Assembly (NCBI RefSeq): GCF_015767275.1
Contig: NZ_JADWMY010000014.1
Coordinates: 1 to 64,000 of the forward strand
Length of the DNA stretch: 64,000 bases
Source of the DNA: Herbaspirillum sp. AP02
Lineage (GTDB): Bacteria > Pseudomonadota > Gammaproteobacteria > Burkholderiales > Burkholderiaceae_D
Reading direction: 5' to 3'
Part shown: piece after piece, positions 18,601 through 25,079 of the stretch
Layout of the letters: each line of letters begins with the position of its first letter
How positions within the stretch are numbered: position 1 is the first letter of the stretch
Position numbers and translations under genes: made by a program
Notes under the pieces: generated by a model
The model's input: only the letters and a program-made list of their open reading frames with translations
Told to the model about the DNA's origin: nothing
The model's database searches: none

Positions 18601-19043
18601 TCGGCGAACCCCTTTCTGCCCGGGCATCTCGCCCCAACGAAGCTGTCGTGAAACTTTTGGGCTTATCGCCCAGCCCCCTTTACGCTGCTGGCTGGCAGGT
18701 ATCGTTATCCGCAGAATTGGCGTTCTACTCTGAAAAATGGACAGAGAAAATTCCAGAGCAAAGGGCGTACAGAACCTGGGATTGGACGCGCTCTGTTGGA
18801 GAACGCTTGCACTGCAAGCGCAATATCCTTGATACGGTGCTCAACACTTCACAGCGCAATCTTCTCGTAAAAATCAACACTCACAGGAAGCAAGATGAAG
18901 ACCGATTCGAGAAAAGGGATGAAGAAAGCCAGTATTTCGACAACTATCTCCTCCTCACGCACGACGGAGTTATCGAATCTATTGAAGGACCCATTGGAAC
19001 TTGGAAAGCTATTGGTTCGGGAAACAATGGTGGACAACTATGA
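12603..19043 (+). CDS. Giant Avs-like STAND NTPase with N-terminal Cap4-type nuclease
   Basis: This 2146-residue protein is the largest in the window. Residues 1-150 resemble the Cap4 dsDNA endonuclease family (PD-(D/E)xK fold): GDRFHELWALRKAL, then Glu in VEGV, Asp in AVDV and SQLKYS as the QxK element. Residues about 290-620 form a STAND NTPase with P-loop GGAGCGKTT near 306-314 and Walker B FLMIVVDAADN near 400. The remaining 1,500 residues are helical repeats, the usual sensor region. In antiviral STAND (Avs) proteins a phage protein binds that region and the oligomer activates the nuclease. Neighbours at 19027 and 19742 appear co-transcribed. The start ATG follows AAGAGAAGAAGAT. Avs membership is inferred from architecture; the exact class is not established here. 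Confidence 0.75.
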   Translation: MASDVRSDNQGAPASNAGDRFHELWALRKALSLVSPEPQYQAMTVEGVPFADAIAKDGSWDAVDVCLLSGGETLTEAVSVVFSQLKYSTTAPNDNWTVSRLCKNDSKKGNNSPFRKLADSFRAAEKAKKDGNTSLQYKIQLVSNQPISKEVLLLCGKTPPADSVDAADTETESETEAQKKQTLRTATGLTKAEFAKFCELLDFSECGSAPLLVQETQAIFALEKLIAGNSEFPYLKLLHYISNEMMPERSRNPITETTILSRLGISSKDAIYPCPARITDTTSAVQRQSVKDTAQKLAAGTQYLLVHGGAGCGKTTTVSLLGRYLPSGSISIVYDCYGGGSYLDASNPRHRPQEAFTQLSNEIASRIGVPRLLRVLEEENAIKAFRQRLVDAADILHKSNPAAFLMIVVDAADNAVAAAKRNGEQCFVHSFVTLQDLPNNVRIVVSARTARRDQLKLPPDFVQSEILPFSQPETKEYLRLKGINEEEAWIDEFHRLTGGVPRILSYAIELPGGPASAISYLLPEGKNLSQIFELTVRKAWEQGGGDANSISAMCAALIALPRPVPMEELAYAIELSIGLTQDLCADLSPTLRVDSQLVSFADEDFEDYVIARGEEKLSQVRTRIATRMLANAETDPYAARHVVSLLIDARMENEALQEAMKEPSDVLFPDPVVRRLCQLERMHSSLRLCSRTGNGSEALSILLIGAEGLRTSEAITSMLTKNLLLATRFSRSAVEKLVLWDPKNFSSQGPALCHYMAEDARTGQISRVTASRKAFSAWQDDMREGRNHGDTSNQLTVADVAAYCYAQLKTGGNSALDKVLTKLKDNRHKVFIALVDHLLDERAPSLLTELLSLNTIRIEERVCVISRLLRLGNETDVNTVRSLLLNLSSTGLLSIPKAEVSSESGELQSDALELCEYLLHLGSSTNDLSSLLKAWAESSSRQEESQSYYQRPHPLSLRLACLLAALQGKEIKAHEFLGLESPPASHWTNESKISKEEHSRQAESHSYYSAVIPFYISRAKFIATGNLDDFLGEGSSSWQQKLRSYVQNERKPELRGIAVDVVRAAASTAAISEDKAAHVFDHVRALLDSKLYPFSAENICSILQPFTWKTPSHGPLTAYANGWLEKINAERNSSSSKASSYLAFAQLLMTVSPQTSASFFSKAFVVLEEIDYHEMFLLSIFDRLSSVVENTITDVEARSAAYALASFGSDVAVKLEGYDHFPWEKLSRAIARLNVPIGFALASRWEDEGRGIDTETLQVMLSEGIRNSKIPATYATAARYLSEMANDDLVSAVVAAAREEEPGNQVLIREMLAECEAQLITSAPQLKRDEALIAMSPTAPLQRWTRYIKERAEFLCHLPDPLHEDSSTSEYGRDRERQRQDFIESLSWGTYVFDSAKAILNFVNEATAKSREKQISFYFDTEIYLRIRGLVAANHQTEFLDYLAQEILESDSNLIFAEILANSVTEWLGSSPIVQDWCLSNIPNILSKKLAIFAIRISGNTPVEKLIDSACVTDEKFYKALLAGLAEIENLDARLAYELIQTIARVIPPNEVNTSLNSYLARLLARTEPSDRLELDDLPKEVPDAFARLLYANLGDAFLAARWRAAHAVRALFALECADVVDQLVVRYAQHDEVSFRIKGAAFYWSAARLWLLIAISRACDDNPAFAARYKDFLLSVLADENYPHLLVRRFAQKGLERLSAASVIELSAAQSLKVRNSFKSPFKKQKRSKRSARSDIRENAGAKERHFHFNSMDTIKNWYAPRADLFADVSTAEFTDEAEKWIVEKWGIINAPWQWLDEPRRHKLERHGGRTYHSQGVIPSAERYSTHLEWHAMWCAVGSLMSTHPLNKGDWEEDPLEEELLSSTVTCTPNVWLSDLRCPKPLEARFWTYPKLDTPWLRGPTSSEVLSILGLNKETGWILASGSYYCYWKTYEERIEVSSCLVSTDTSRALLRALQTSNDSHAHYLPTGEGRDIDEPPFILESWLATSKGHEGLDEYDNVGEPLSARASRPNEAVVKLLGLSPSPLYAAGWQVSLSAELAFYSEKWTEKIPEQRAYRTWDWTRSVGERLHCKRNILDTVLNTSQRNLLVKINTHRKQDEDRFEKRDEESQYFDNYLLLTHDGVIESIEGPIGTWKAIGSGNNGGQL

Positions 19044-19656
19044 GAACACGCTCGCTGTCTGGATGGCTCATTACTTGGCAGAACTCATAGCCAAAGCCGA
19101 ACTCGAGGGCGATTCACATGTTGGTCAGCTGGCCAGGAGCGAAGCGTGCTCGCTGGTTTTCAAATTATGGGCAAATCGTGCTGAGCTCTCTGGCCGAGCC
19201 AATCCAATGGCTAAACTCGAAGACGCAGTAAATCAGCTCAGTGCTATGGACGCTGATGGGAACTTTTTGCGAGGAAGGCAGAAGGGAACACATTCTCCCC
19301 TGGCAGAATTTCAGGAATCAGCGAGCAAGCTCTTTGCTTCGATGTTTTTACTCACCCTCCCCTCGAAGATAGCAACCGGAGATATCGCCGAACAGAACCT
19401 CAATTCGGTAGAGCAGAAGCTAATCCAAAAGCTCGACGCTGAACGGCACCTTCGATTTATCATCCGATTCACTTCTGACGAAAAAATTGACCCGAAGGAA
19501 GAAAGGAAGAAGGAACTACGCGAAGAAATCGCCCGTGTGCGTGAGGCGCTAGTGAAACTTGAGGGAGAAGTCGACGCGATGGTAGAGGCATTTAACGACG
19601 ACGATGACGTCCAGCATCAAACGGCCATCGTGAGAGTTTTGCGCGATGCGGTTTAA
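19027..19656 (+). CDS. Unknown helper protein of the Avs-like operon
   Basis: This 209-residue helical protein starts at ATG 19027 (MVDNYENTLAVW), inside the last 17 bases of the giant STAND gene, so translation is probably coupled. No family is recognised. The C-terminal third is strongly charged (EERKKELREEIARVREALVKLE) and predicts a coiled coil, suggesting a partner protein. Longer in-frame starts overlap the upstream gene further and are less likely. It lies between a STAND nuclease and a DUF2513 gene and is presumably an accessory component or regulator of that putative defence system. Confidence 0.6.
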   Translation: MVDNYENTLAVWMAHYLAELIAKAELEGDSHVGQLARSEACSLVFKLWANRAELSGRANPMAKLEDAVNQLSAMDADGNFLRGRQKGTHSPLAEFQESASKLFASMFLLTLPSKIATGDIAEQNLNSVEQKLIQKLDAERHLRFIIRFTSDEKIDPKEERKKELREEIARVREALVKLEGEVDAMVEAFNDDDDVQHQTAIVRVLRDAV

Positions 19657-19741
19657 GCAGACATGTAGCGTTACCATTCGAGAAATGCAACGGAGCAGCC
19701 GGCCTGCACCTCCCCCCTCAAAACGTGGCCAGGAGCAACTC

Positions 19742-20161
19742 ATGAAGAGAGACTGGGATTTAATCCGCCAGCAACTGACCGATATTGAAGAAGACCGCGA
19801 CATCTTCGCTGGTATTCCACAGTCCCCCCGATGGTTGGATGATGAAACTGAGGAGCAGTACAAAAAGAAGATTGGCGAATACTTCGACACATCGAATCGG
19901 ATATGCGGGCACGTAGAACTTTTGACCGAGGCCGGCTATGTCGAAGGCATCAAGATAATTCGGGACTCAACAGGGGAATGCCACTGGGCAGTTATGACGC
20001 CGAGGCTGACCATGGCCGGCCACGACCTGCTCGACACCATGCGCTCCAACACGGTATGGACTACAGTCAAGGATATGGCTAAGAAGAAAGGTATCGACCT
20101 CACGTTCGAGGTCATCAAGCAGCTAACTGGTGTAGCTCTAAAGCAGGTTCTGGGCGGCTGA
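19742..20161 (+). CDS. DUF2513 protein
   Basis: From ATG 19742, preceded by AGGAGC, this 139-residue protein has the DUF2513 hallmarks: MKRDWDLIRQQLTDIEE at the start, a central ICGHVELLTEAGYVEG winged-helix-like core, and the C-terminal LTMAGHDLLDTMRSNTVW. DUF2513 proteins are common in prophages and defence islands; their function is not known. An earlier in-frame start at 19646 would overlap the previous gene. The gene ends three bases before the convergent TraB-like gene. Confidence 0.75.
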   Translation: MKRDWDLIRQQLTDIEEDRDIFAGIPQSPRWLDDETEEQYKKKIGEYFDTSNRICGHVELLTEAGYVEGIKIIRDSTGECHWAVMTPRLTMAGHDLLDTMRSNTVWTTVKDMAKKKGIDLTFEVIKQLTGVALKQVLGG

Positions 20162-20164
20162 TTT

Positions 20165-20914
20165 TTAGGTCCGCCCTTTCTGCTCAATCAGCGACGTTGG
20201 TCGACCTATTTGCTGGAGCAGGTTGCCTTCTTCGCAAAGGTGCAAGCCACCAACGACAACCAGGGTCTTCCGCGAGGATTTGCAGAGCTCATTTACGCTG
20301 CTTGCCCAAGACGCATTGCGGCCGGTCAGCACTGCGTGAAGGAGGGATGGGATAGTTACGATGGCCTTCTTCTGAATGCGCCGGAACATCGTAGCGAGGT
20401 CGCGCTTAGCCCAATCAGCGTACAGCCCTTTGAAAGACTTGTCGTTCTCAGGGAAGTTTGCAATGGCTTCTCTTAGCGCGCGCTCGATGTCTACAGGCGG
20501 TATGGCCTTCATCATCGAGTCGAATTGTGTAGCCGTCTCCAGGAAGTGAAGCGGCTTCCCATCCCGCTCGGCGAAGGCCCGGATATGCAAGTCGAGACCG
20601 GCCTGCAGCTTCACACCAATTTGTGCGACCTGGGTGATGACGAACCAAGCCGGCTTACGCCCCAACTCACCATATGCAGGCGGCCAATGTGCCTCCAACC
20701 AAGTCCAGACATCGGCCGGCACCTGGTTATCGAGTGACTCCCCTTCGGGCAAGCTGAACAAATCACCGACATTGCTCCAATCAACCTCCAGGGCAATTTC
20801 CTCTGCCCAGTCGTACGCTTCAAGCGCCCACCGAGGCACCCCTGGCACATTCTCTGGGAAGAAGTGAATCGAGCCAAGCACGCGAACATTGGTGTTATCG
20901 ATTTGAAAGTACAT
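20165..20914 (-). CDS. TraB/GumN-family protein
   Basis: Start at ATG 20914 is supported by AGGAGG six bases upstream and gives 249 residues. It has the two hallmark GxxH motifs of the TraB/GumN (Tiki-like) fold: VLGSIHFFPE near the N-terminus and VVVGGLHLCEEGNLL near the C-terminus. Members are putative metalloproteases or regulators of unknown substrate. There is no clear signal peptide, unlike many GumN proteins, so a cytoplasmic role is likely. It is convergent with the Avs-like operon. Confidence 0.75.
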   Translation of the reverse strand: MYFQIDNTNVRVLGSIHFFPENVPGVPRWALEAYDWAEEIALEVDWSNVGDLFSLPEGESLDNQVPADVWTWLEAHWPPAYGELGRKPAWFVITQVAQIGVKLQAGLDLHIRAFAERDGKPLHFLETATQFDSMMKAIPPVDIERALREAIANFPENDKSFKGLYADWAKRDLATMFRRIQKKAIVTIPSLLHAVLTGRNASWASSVNELCKSSRKTLVVVGGLHLCEEGNLLQQIGRPTSLIEQKGRT

Positions 20915-21173
20915 GACTACCCTCCTGGCACGCCAGTATGGCACGGCGAATTGGGTAAGCCCTCCCTCGCCGCACAGCTGCTCCAGTCGCCAAACGAGAC
21001 GCCCCATATCGTCTCAAATTTATTTTCATATTATTTCTACAAGGAAAACATATCCATGCGGCAATTCGCTATTATTCTCTGGCCTGTTGCGCGTCGCCAG
21101 TATTTAAGAACTCCAAAGGACTCCCCCAGGCCGAGTCGTTTTCCTGTTCACAATTAAATATCAGAAGAGAAAT

Positions 21174-22121
21174 ATGGCTGAACCCGCACATTCATTAATA
21201 TCCCTCGTCACCAGTCTGATTCGCTTAGTTGCAGCATTGATTGGCTTGAAGAAGAAGGAGGCCCCTCCCGAGCGGCTCCTAACGTCACGCATCGTCGAAT
21301 CAGGCATCGTGGCGGAATTCCCCAAGCACTACCCCTTAAAAATCGTGGATAAGGATGGGAAGCAACACTCCGGCATCTACATCATGCGGCTCCTGATTTG
21401 GAATCGTGGGACGAAGACGATTTCGCCAACCGATTTCATGGATGGCGCCCCTTTGCGCATCGTCCTGAGTAAGGATGCTGAAATCGTCGATGCCACGGCA
21501 GTGTCGGATTCGAAGGAGCTCGAGTACGAAGTTTTGAAGCGCGGCGAGCGCTCTATCTACTTCGATTTTGATGGAATTGGGCCATCGGACTACCTTTCGA
21601 TAGCTATCGTCTACAGCGGCAATCCGATGGCGCGGGTGCAAATCCGCGGACGGGTGCGTGACCAAGCATCGAGCCTGGACCACGAGGCCGAGGATTCGAA
21701 GGCGGGAATTGGCGAACGATTGAGCAACGGCTTCATTCTCTTCCTAATTCTCAACATGATTTTTGGCACGCCCATCTCAGCTGGAATCATCCACTATACG
21801 TACGGCTGGCAGGCGATGCTAAAGCAACATCCAGACATCCCCATCGGCCTCGTCATGTCGTTCTCGTTTGGCGTCATGCTCTTGATGATGACCATCATGA
21901 CCAAAGTGATGGCATATTTCGAGCGACGCAAGTACCCGCCTGGCTTTCCGCTGCATCTGGATTTCGAACCCCCATTCTGGCAAGGCATCAAGTACATGTG
22001 CAGCGCATTCTTCTTGGGTGAAAAACATCGCTTCTCGACGTCGCTATTTGCGTGGGCCAAACCAGTTCACGGGCGTCTTATCAAGATGAAGCGCACTACA
22101 AAGGAGGACTGGGACGATTGA
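21174..22121 (+). CDS. Membrane protein of unknown function with two C-terminal helices
   Basis: This 315-residue protein begins with a hydrophobic segment near residues 8-24 (SLISLVTSLIRLVAALIGL). A soluble beta-rich part with an immunoglobulin-like look follows (residues 40-165), then two membrane helices (about 186-208 and 222-247) and a basic cytoplasmic tail. No family is recognised. GAGAAAT precedes the ATG. Its place beside putative defence genes and its membrane anchor make it a candidate membrane-acting effector or sensor, but that is conjecture. A strong terminator follows. Confidence 0.6.
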   Translation: MAEPAHSLISLVTSLIRLVAALIGLKKKEAPPERLLTSRIVESGIVAEFPKHYPLKIVDKDGKQHSGIYIMRLLIWNRGTKTISPTDFMDGAPLRIVLSKDAEIVDATAVSDSKELEYEVLKRGERSIYFDFDGIGPSDYLSIAIVYSGNPMARVQIRGRVRDQASSLDHEAEDSKAGIGERLSNGFILFLILNMIFGTPISAGIIHYTYGWQAMLKQHPDIPIGLVMSFSFGVMLLMMTIMTKVMAYFERRKYPPGFPLHLDFEPPFWQGIKYMCSAFFLGEKHRFSTSLFAWAKPVHGRLIKMKRTTKEDWDD

Positions 22122-22156
22122 ATTGAGAACTGCTCAATTCCAACATTAAGAAATGC

Positions 22157-22181
22157 AGAAGCCCCGACTAGCGGGGCTTCT
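22157..22181 (+). terminator. Terminator hairpin after membrane-protein gene
   Basis: AGAAGCCCCG and CGGGGCTTCT form a perfect 10-bp stem with a five-base loop 36 bp after the stop codon. There is no long T-tract. The next 130 bp show no gene. Confidence 0.7.
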
Positions 22182-22309
22182 GGTCCATCGGGTCCGATTC
22201 CTCTTACCTAGCGGTTGCTAGGCCAAGCAGAACTTGGCGGGCGACCTCTCGAGTCGGCTGAAGAGGTCCTTTAATACAGGTTACCAAGCTGGCGTTCTTA
22301 CCGCAAACC

Positions 22310-22573
22310 TTAATGCAAATCGGGGGCAATACCGTCTACATGTTCCAACAGGTATCGGAGCGCAACCTCATTGGCGGCGCGGAGACTCAACCCTGAGTAG
22401 TTCTCGGCGAGGCGGAAGGAAGCTCCTACATGCAGGTCGACCAGATAGTTGCCGTTCAGCTGGCAACCAGGGCGAAAAGCCAAGTCCCTACGAATACGCA
22501 CATGCACCGATTCGCCCAGGTGGATATCGGAAGGAACTGCGAACTCCTCGATTAACTGGTGAGTTCCTGGCAT
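22310..22573 (-). CDS. Small unknown protein
   Basis: This 87-residue acidic/histidine-containing protein (MPGTHQLIEEFAVPSDIHLGE at the N-terminus) has no recognised family. It lies 12 bases downstream of the gene at 22586 on the same strand, so the two form a small operon. Confidence 0.45.
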   Translation of the reverse strand: MPGTHQLIEEFAVPSDIHLGESVHVRIRRDLAFRPGCQLNGNYLVDLHVGASFRLAENYSGLSLRAANEVALRYLLEHVDGIAPDLH

Positions 22574-22585
22574 ATCGTAAATCTG

Positions 22586-22960
22586 CTATTTGGACTCTAG
22601 TCCGACCGAGGGCATGTCATCCCAGCCGTCGACACGCGGCAGTCCATGCGGCATTTCTGCCAGCAGGTCGGCCAGCTTCTTCTTGAGGATTGCATCGGCG
22701 TTCTCTCCGCCCTGCTCAAGCTCTACCGAGTACAGCTCCGCGGTCGGTATGGCGGTCTTCACATCCGCAATAGCGCTGCGAATTGCCTGCTCCAACGAAG
22801 CAGCGCTGCGGGAGAAATCCAGAGCTATCCTCCCTGCAGCCCCTATACCCACCAAAGCGTCTAAGCAGCCAGCCTCCCCGAGCCGCTCAAGGATATCGTT
22901 CACATCGCCGACAGCATCGGCCGGGCCCAGCATAAATCGAAGGGTAAATTCGTGTTCCAT
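22586..22960 (-). CDS. Small protein related to N-terminal half of a DNA-binding protein family
   Basis: In this 124-residue protein residues 1-80 contain LGEAGCLDALVGIGAAGRIALDFSR and a following SAIADVKTAIP segment. These match the N-terminal domain of a proteobacterial protein family that normally continues into a MerR-like helix-turn-helix. Here that HTH is replaced by a lysine-rich helical tail (ILKKKLADLLAEMPHG). The activity of the domain is unknown. It is first gene of a two-gene operon with the ORF at 22310 and is transcribed away from the TGTCCGAAA repeats. Confidence 0.6.
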   Translation of the reverse strand: MEHEFTLRFMLGPADAVGDVNDILERLGEAGCLDALVGIGAAGRIALDFSRSAASLEQAIRSAIADVKTAIPTAELYSVELEQGGENADAILKKKLADLLAEMPHGLPRVDGWDDMPSVGLESK

Positions 22961-23041
22961 ATCACTTCCTCGTGGAGTGGATGGAATCAGTTTAGGCCGC
23001 CCCGCAACCGAAACAAGCTGCGCAGAAAGAAAGGCATCTCA

Positions 23042-23145
23042 TGTCCGAAACAGGTGCCGATTTGTCTTGGCTTGTCCGAAAACCACTACGATTTATGGTG
23101 TTTTTGTCCGAAAAGTACGTAGATTTTCAGAATCGTGTCCGAAAA
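23042..23145. repeat. Four evenly spaced TGTCCGAAA repeats
   Basis: TGTCCGAAA occurs at 23042, 23073, 23105 and 23136, all on the plus strand, with periods of 31, 32 and 31 bp. The intervening sequences are unrelated to each other. Three turns of DNA between copies suggests a protein array on one DNA face. It could be a Tn7-like element's left end reading rightwards, or a multi-site operator. No inverted counterpart was found by eye. The surrounding 22961-23242 has no gene. Confidence 0.5.
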
Positions 23146-23242
23146 GACAGGTGATTTCAGCTCACATGTTCAAATAGTGTGCGATTCGGGATGCTGGTTG
23201 AATGAGACCCTCGGCGCCAAAACCAGAAGAACCCACCCCGCC

Positions 23243-24094
23243 TCACTCCCTGGTACGCCGCCAGTAGCCGTCACCCAAGTCCGTTCTCATGACAAAACCA
23301 ACGACCGTCCTACGGAAGACCGGAGCCAGGTCGAAGTCTCGCGCGAAAGCGTACCTACGCGCTCGAGACAGATGAAATGCGTTGAGCTGCGCGACTCCTC
23401 TGAAATTTAGAGTGAGGCTCCTTTTCTCAGCCATCAGCCAAATCGATGGAGAAACCGGTATGCACATGTTCTCGCTGAAGTTATCCGGCACAATGAACTC
23501 TCCGCCTTGCGCACGCCAGATACCCCACAGCGGCACCTCTATCCGCCTACGGAACACGCGCCGGCCCATCATATGTATCCCTGCAATCGCTCGCCCCGAC
23601 ACCGTGCCCTCGGGACCAACGAAAAAGATGCCTTTGCTTTCCAGCACCTCCTGCTCGTCAACAGTTAGTTTGTTCGCAGAAACACCTGGGAACGCCTCAT
23701 CCTCGTATGGGGTTATATGGGCCTTATACCGTTCGTCCATAAGGTCGTAGAAGTCTGCTGCAATCAGATTCATTGCCGCATCCAGCTCTCGTACCTCACC
23801 CGAAATTATTTTTTCTGCCAGCTCTGCAAAGCCCACCTCAATATCCCGGCTGTGCAATACCTCGCTTCTTTGGTCCCACGCACGATTTGCACAGAACAGC
23901 TTGTCGCCAGTTCTACAGGAGATTGGCTCCTGCTTTCCAATGAGCCTCACCCGAACGAAATCCTCCATAGCGAACCTTTGCAATCCCTTCCGAGGATAGA
24001 TGTGCTGATTCACAATCAATTTGTGGGGGTTGTACTTCTGTACCGGCGCCGGCTTCTTGCGAACAGGAGTAGTCATGGTGTCGACGATAGTCAT
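23243..24094 (-). CDS. Unknown 283-residue protein
   Basis: No family is recognised. The protein is basic at both ends and predominantly alpha/beta, with a central acidic region (AHITPYEDEAFPGVS) followed by a beta-rich half containing GRAIAGIHMMGRRVFRRRIEVPLWG. It has no signal peptide or membrane helix. The ATG at 24094 is preceded by GGTGGGA; an alternative ATG lies six codons in (24076). It stands alone between the TGTCCGAAA repeats and the divergent XRE regulators, within putative defence cargo. Confidence 0.55.
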   Translation of the reverse strand: MTIVDTMTTPVRKKPAPVQKYNPHKLIVNQHIYPRKGLQRFAMEDFVRVRLIGKQEPISCRTGDKLFCANRAWDQRSEVLHSRDIEVGFAELAEKIISGEVRELDAAMNLIAADFYDLMDERYKAHITPYEDEAFPGVSANKLTVDEQEVLESKGIFFVGPEGTVSGRAIAGIHMMGRRVFRRRIEVPLWGIWRAQGGEFIVPDNFSENMCIPVSPSIWLMAEKRSLTLNFRGVAQLNAFHLSRARRYAFARDFDLAPVFRRTVVGFVMRTDLGDGYWRRTRE

Positions 24095-24278
24095 GGCAAT
24101 CCCACCATTGAAACAGATTTCATCTCACGTCCGCGTTTTCGGTCAGAACCGGTGTCTGTCCTTAGACCGTTATCTACATTTATCCACGATGGGGATAATT
24201 ATCCGATTCCGGTATAACGCGGTATAACGACGCTCCCAACTGGCTTTCACCGGCACGTCTCCTAAAATAATATTGAAA

Positions 24279-24378
24279 AAAGTGGGATGGTAGTTGAGCC
24301 TCGTGGCCTTTATTCCCACTTACGAGACTCAATTGCCCCAGCGCCGTCGAGCAGCGTCATTAATCACCAAAGGTGGGA
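24279..24378. promoter_or_regulatory. GTGGGA operators upstream of XRE gene
   Basis: AAGTGGGA near 24280 and TCCCACTT at 24314-24321 form an inverted pair, and a third GTGGGA copy (AGGTGGGAAT at 24371) overlaps the ribosome-binding region of the XRE gene. This layout fits autorepression by the encoded HipB-like protein. Confidence 0.45.
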
Positions 24379-24381
24379 ATT

Positions 24382-24726
24382 ATGGGAAGGACGATAAGGA
24401 CTGTGGAAGAGGAAGTCCATCCGCACGCATCAAGCATGGAGGCGTTGGGCCGGATACTACGGCACCGTCGGACTAGCGGCGGCATCAAGCTGATGGACGC
24501 TGCGGACCAGCTAAACATCTCAAAGAGCGCGCTCTCACGGCTGGAGAACGGGAAGTCGACGAACATCGAATTGCTGTTCACCGTGCTCGCCGGTATGGGG
24601 CTGAATCTCCTCGTGACCGACAAGGCAGAAACCAGGGAAGCGCTCGAGGCCGTCGACAACTACCGCAGCATGCGAGAGGATGAAAGGCTTGCCTTCGAAC
24701 ACGGCAAAACATGGCCATCAAAGTAG
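24382..24726 (+). CDS. HipB-like XRE transcriptional regulator
   Basis: This 114-residue protein has an XRE helix-turn-helix (GIKLMDAADQLNISKSALSRLENGKS) followed by MGLNLLVT, the usual HipB-type ending of the domain. It probably represses its own promoter through the GTGGGA sites. No HipA kinase is adjacent; the next gene is another XRE protein. GTG at 24373 is an alternative start three codons earlier. The two XRE genes and the convergent TIR gene may form a regulated defence unit. Confidence 0.75.
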   Translation: MGRTIRTVEEEVHPHASSMEALGRILRHRRTSGGIKLMDAADQLNISKSALSRLENGKSTNIELLFTVLAGMGLNLLVTDKAETREALEAVDNYRSMREDERLAFEHGKTWPSK

Positions 24727-24750
24727 GATATTTCGATTAAATCCTACTTT
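24720..24750. promoter_or_regulatory. Perfect inverted repeat between two XRE genes
   Basis: AAAGTAGGAT and ATCCTACTTT form a perfect 10-bp inverted repeat with 11 bases between, overlapping the stop codon of the first XRE gene and lying 36 bp before the start of the second. It is most likely the operator of the second XRE protein. Confidence 0.5.
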
Positions 24751-24785
24751 GCTGCGCATCCAGAATGAAGATTCAAGAGGCATCA

Positions 24786-25079
24786 ATGCGAAATTTAGGA
24801 GACATCGCGACACTAATGCGCGACGCGATGAAGAAGCAGAAAGTAACGCAGCAGGACCTACGCGAGCGCGCCGGCATTGCCAGGCGGACGCTGACCGCGG
24901 TACTTAGCGGGGAGTCGGATTACAAGGTCACCACTCTGATGGCGGTGCTCGACCGATTGGGCTACGAAATGGTCATGGTGCCCAAAGCGGCCGTGCGTGC
25001 TTTCCCGGCGGAGTGGGAGGTTACCGAGCCGGCGGTGAAGACCAAGGTGCAGATTGCGCTTGAGAAGTTCGGCGAATAG
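24786..25079 (+). CDS. XRE-family transcriptional regulator
   Basis: From ATG 24786 (AAGAGG six bases upstream) this 97-residue protein has an XRE helix-turn-helix: KVTQQDLRERAGIARRTL then AVLSGESDYKVTTLMAVLDRLGYEMVMVP. The form resembles small antitoxin-like XRE proteins. The C-terminus (WEVTEPAVKTKVQIALEKFG) may contact a partner. Its stop abuts the end of the convergent TIR gene exactly, leaving no intergenic terminator. Confidence 0.7.
   Translation: MRNLGDIATLMRDAMKKQKVTQQDLRERAGIARRTLTAVLSGESDYKVTTLMAVLDRLGYEMVMVPKAAVRAFPAEWEVTEPAVKTKVQIALEKFGE

Noticed and set aside
23042-23145. Possible CRISPR array
   Set aside because: Repeats are only nine bases, the intervals contain no uniform spacers, there are four copies and no cas genes in the window.
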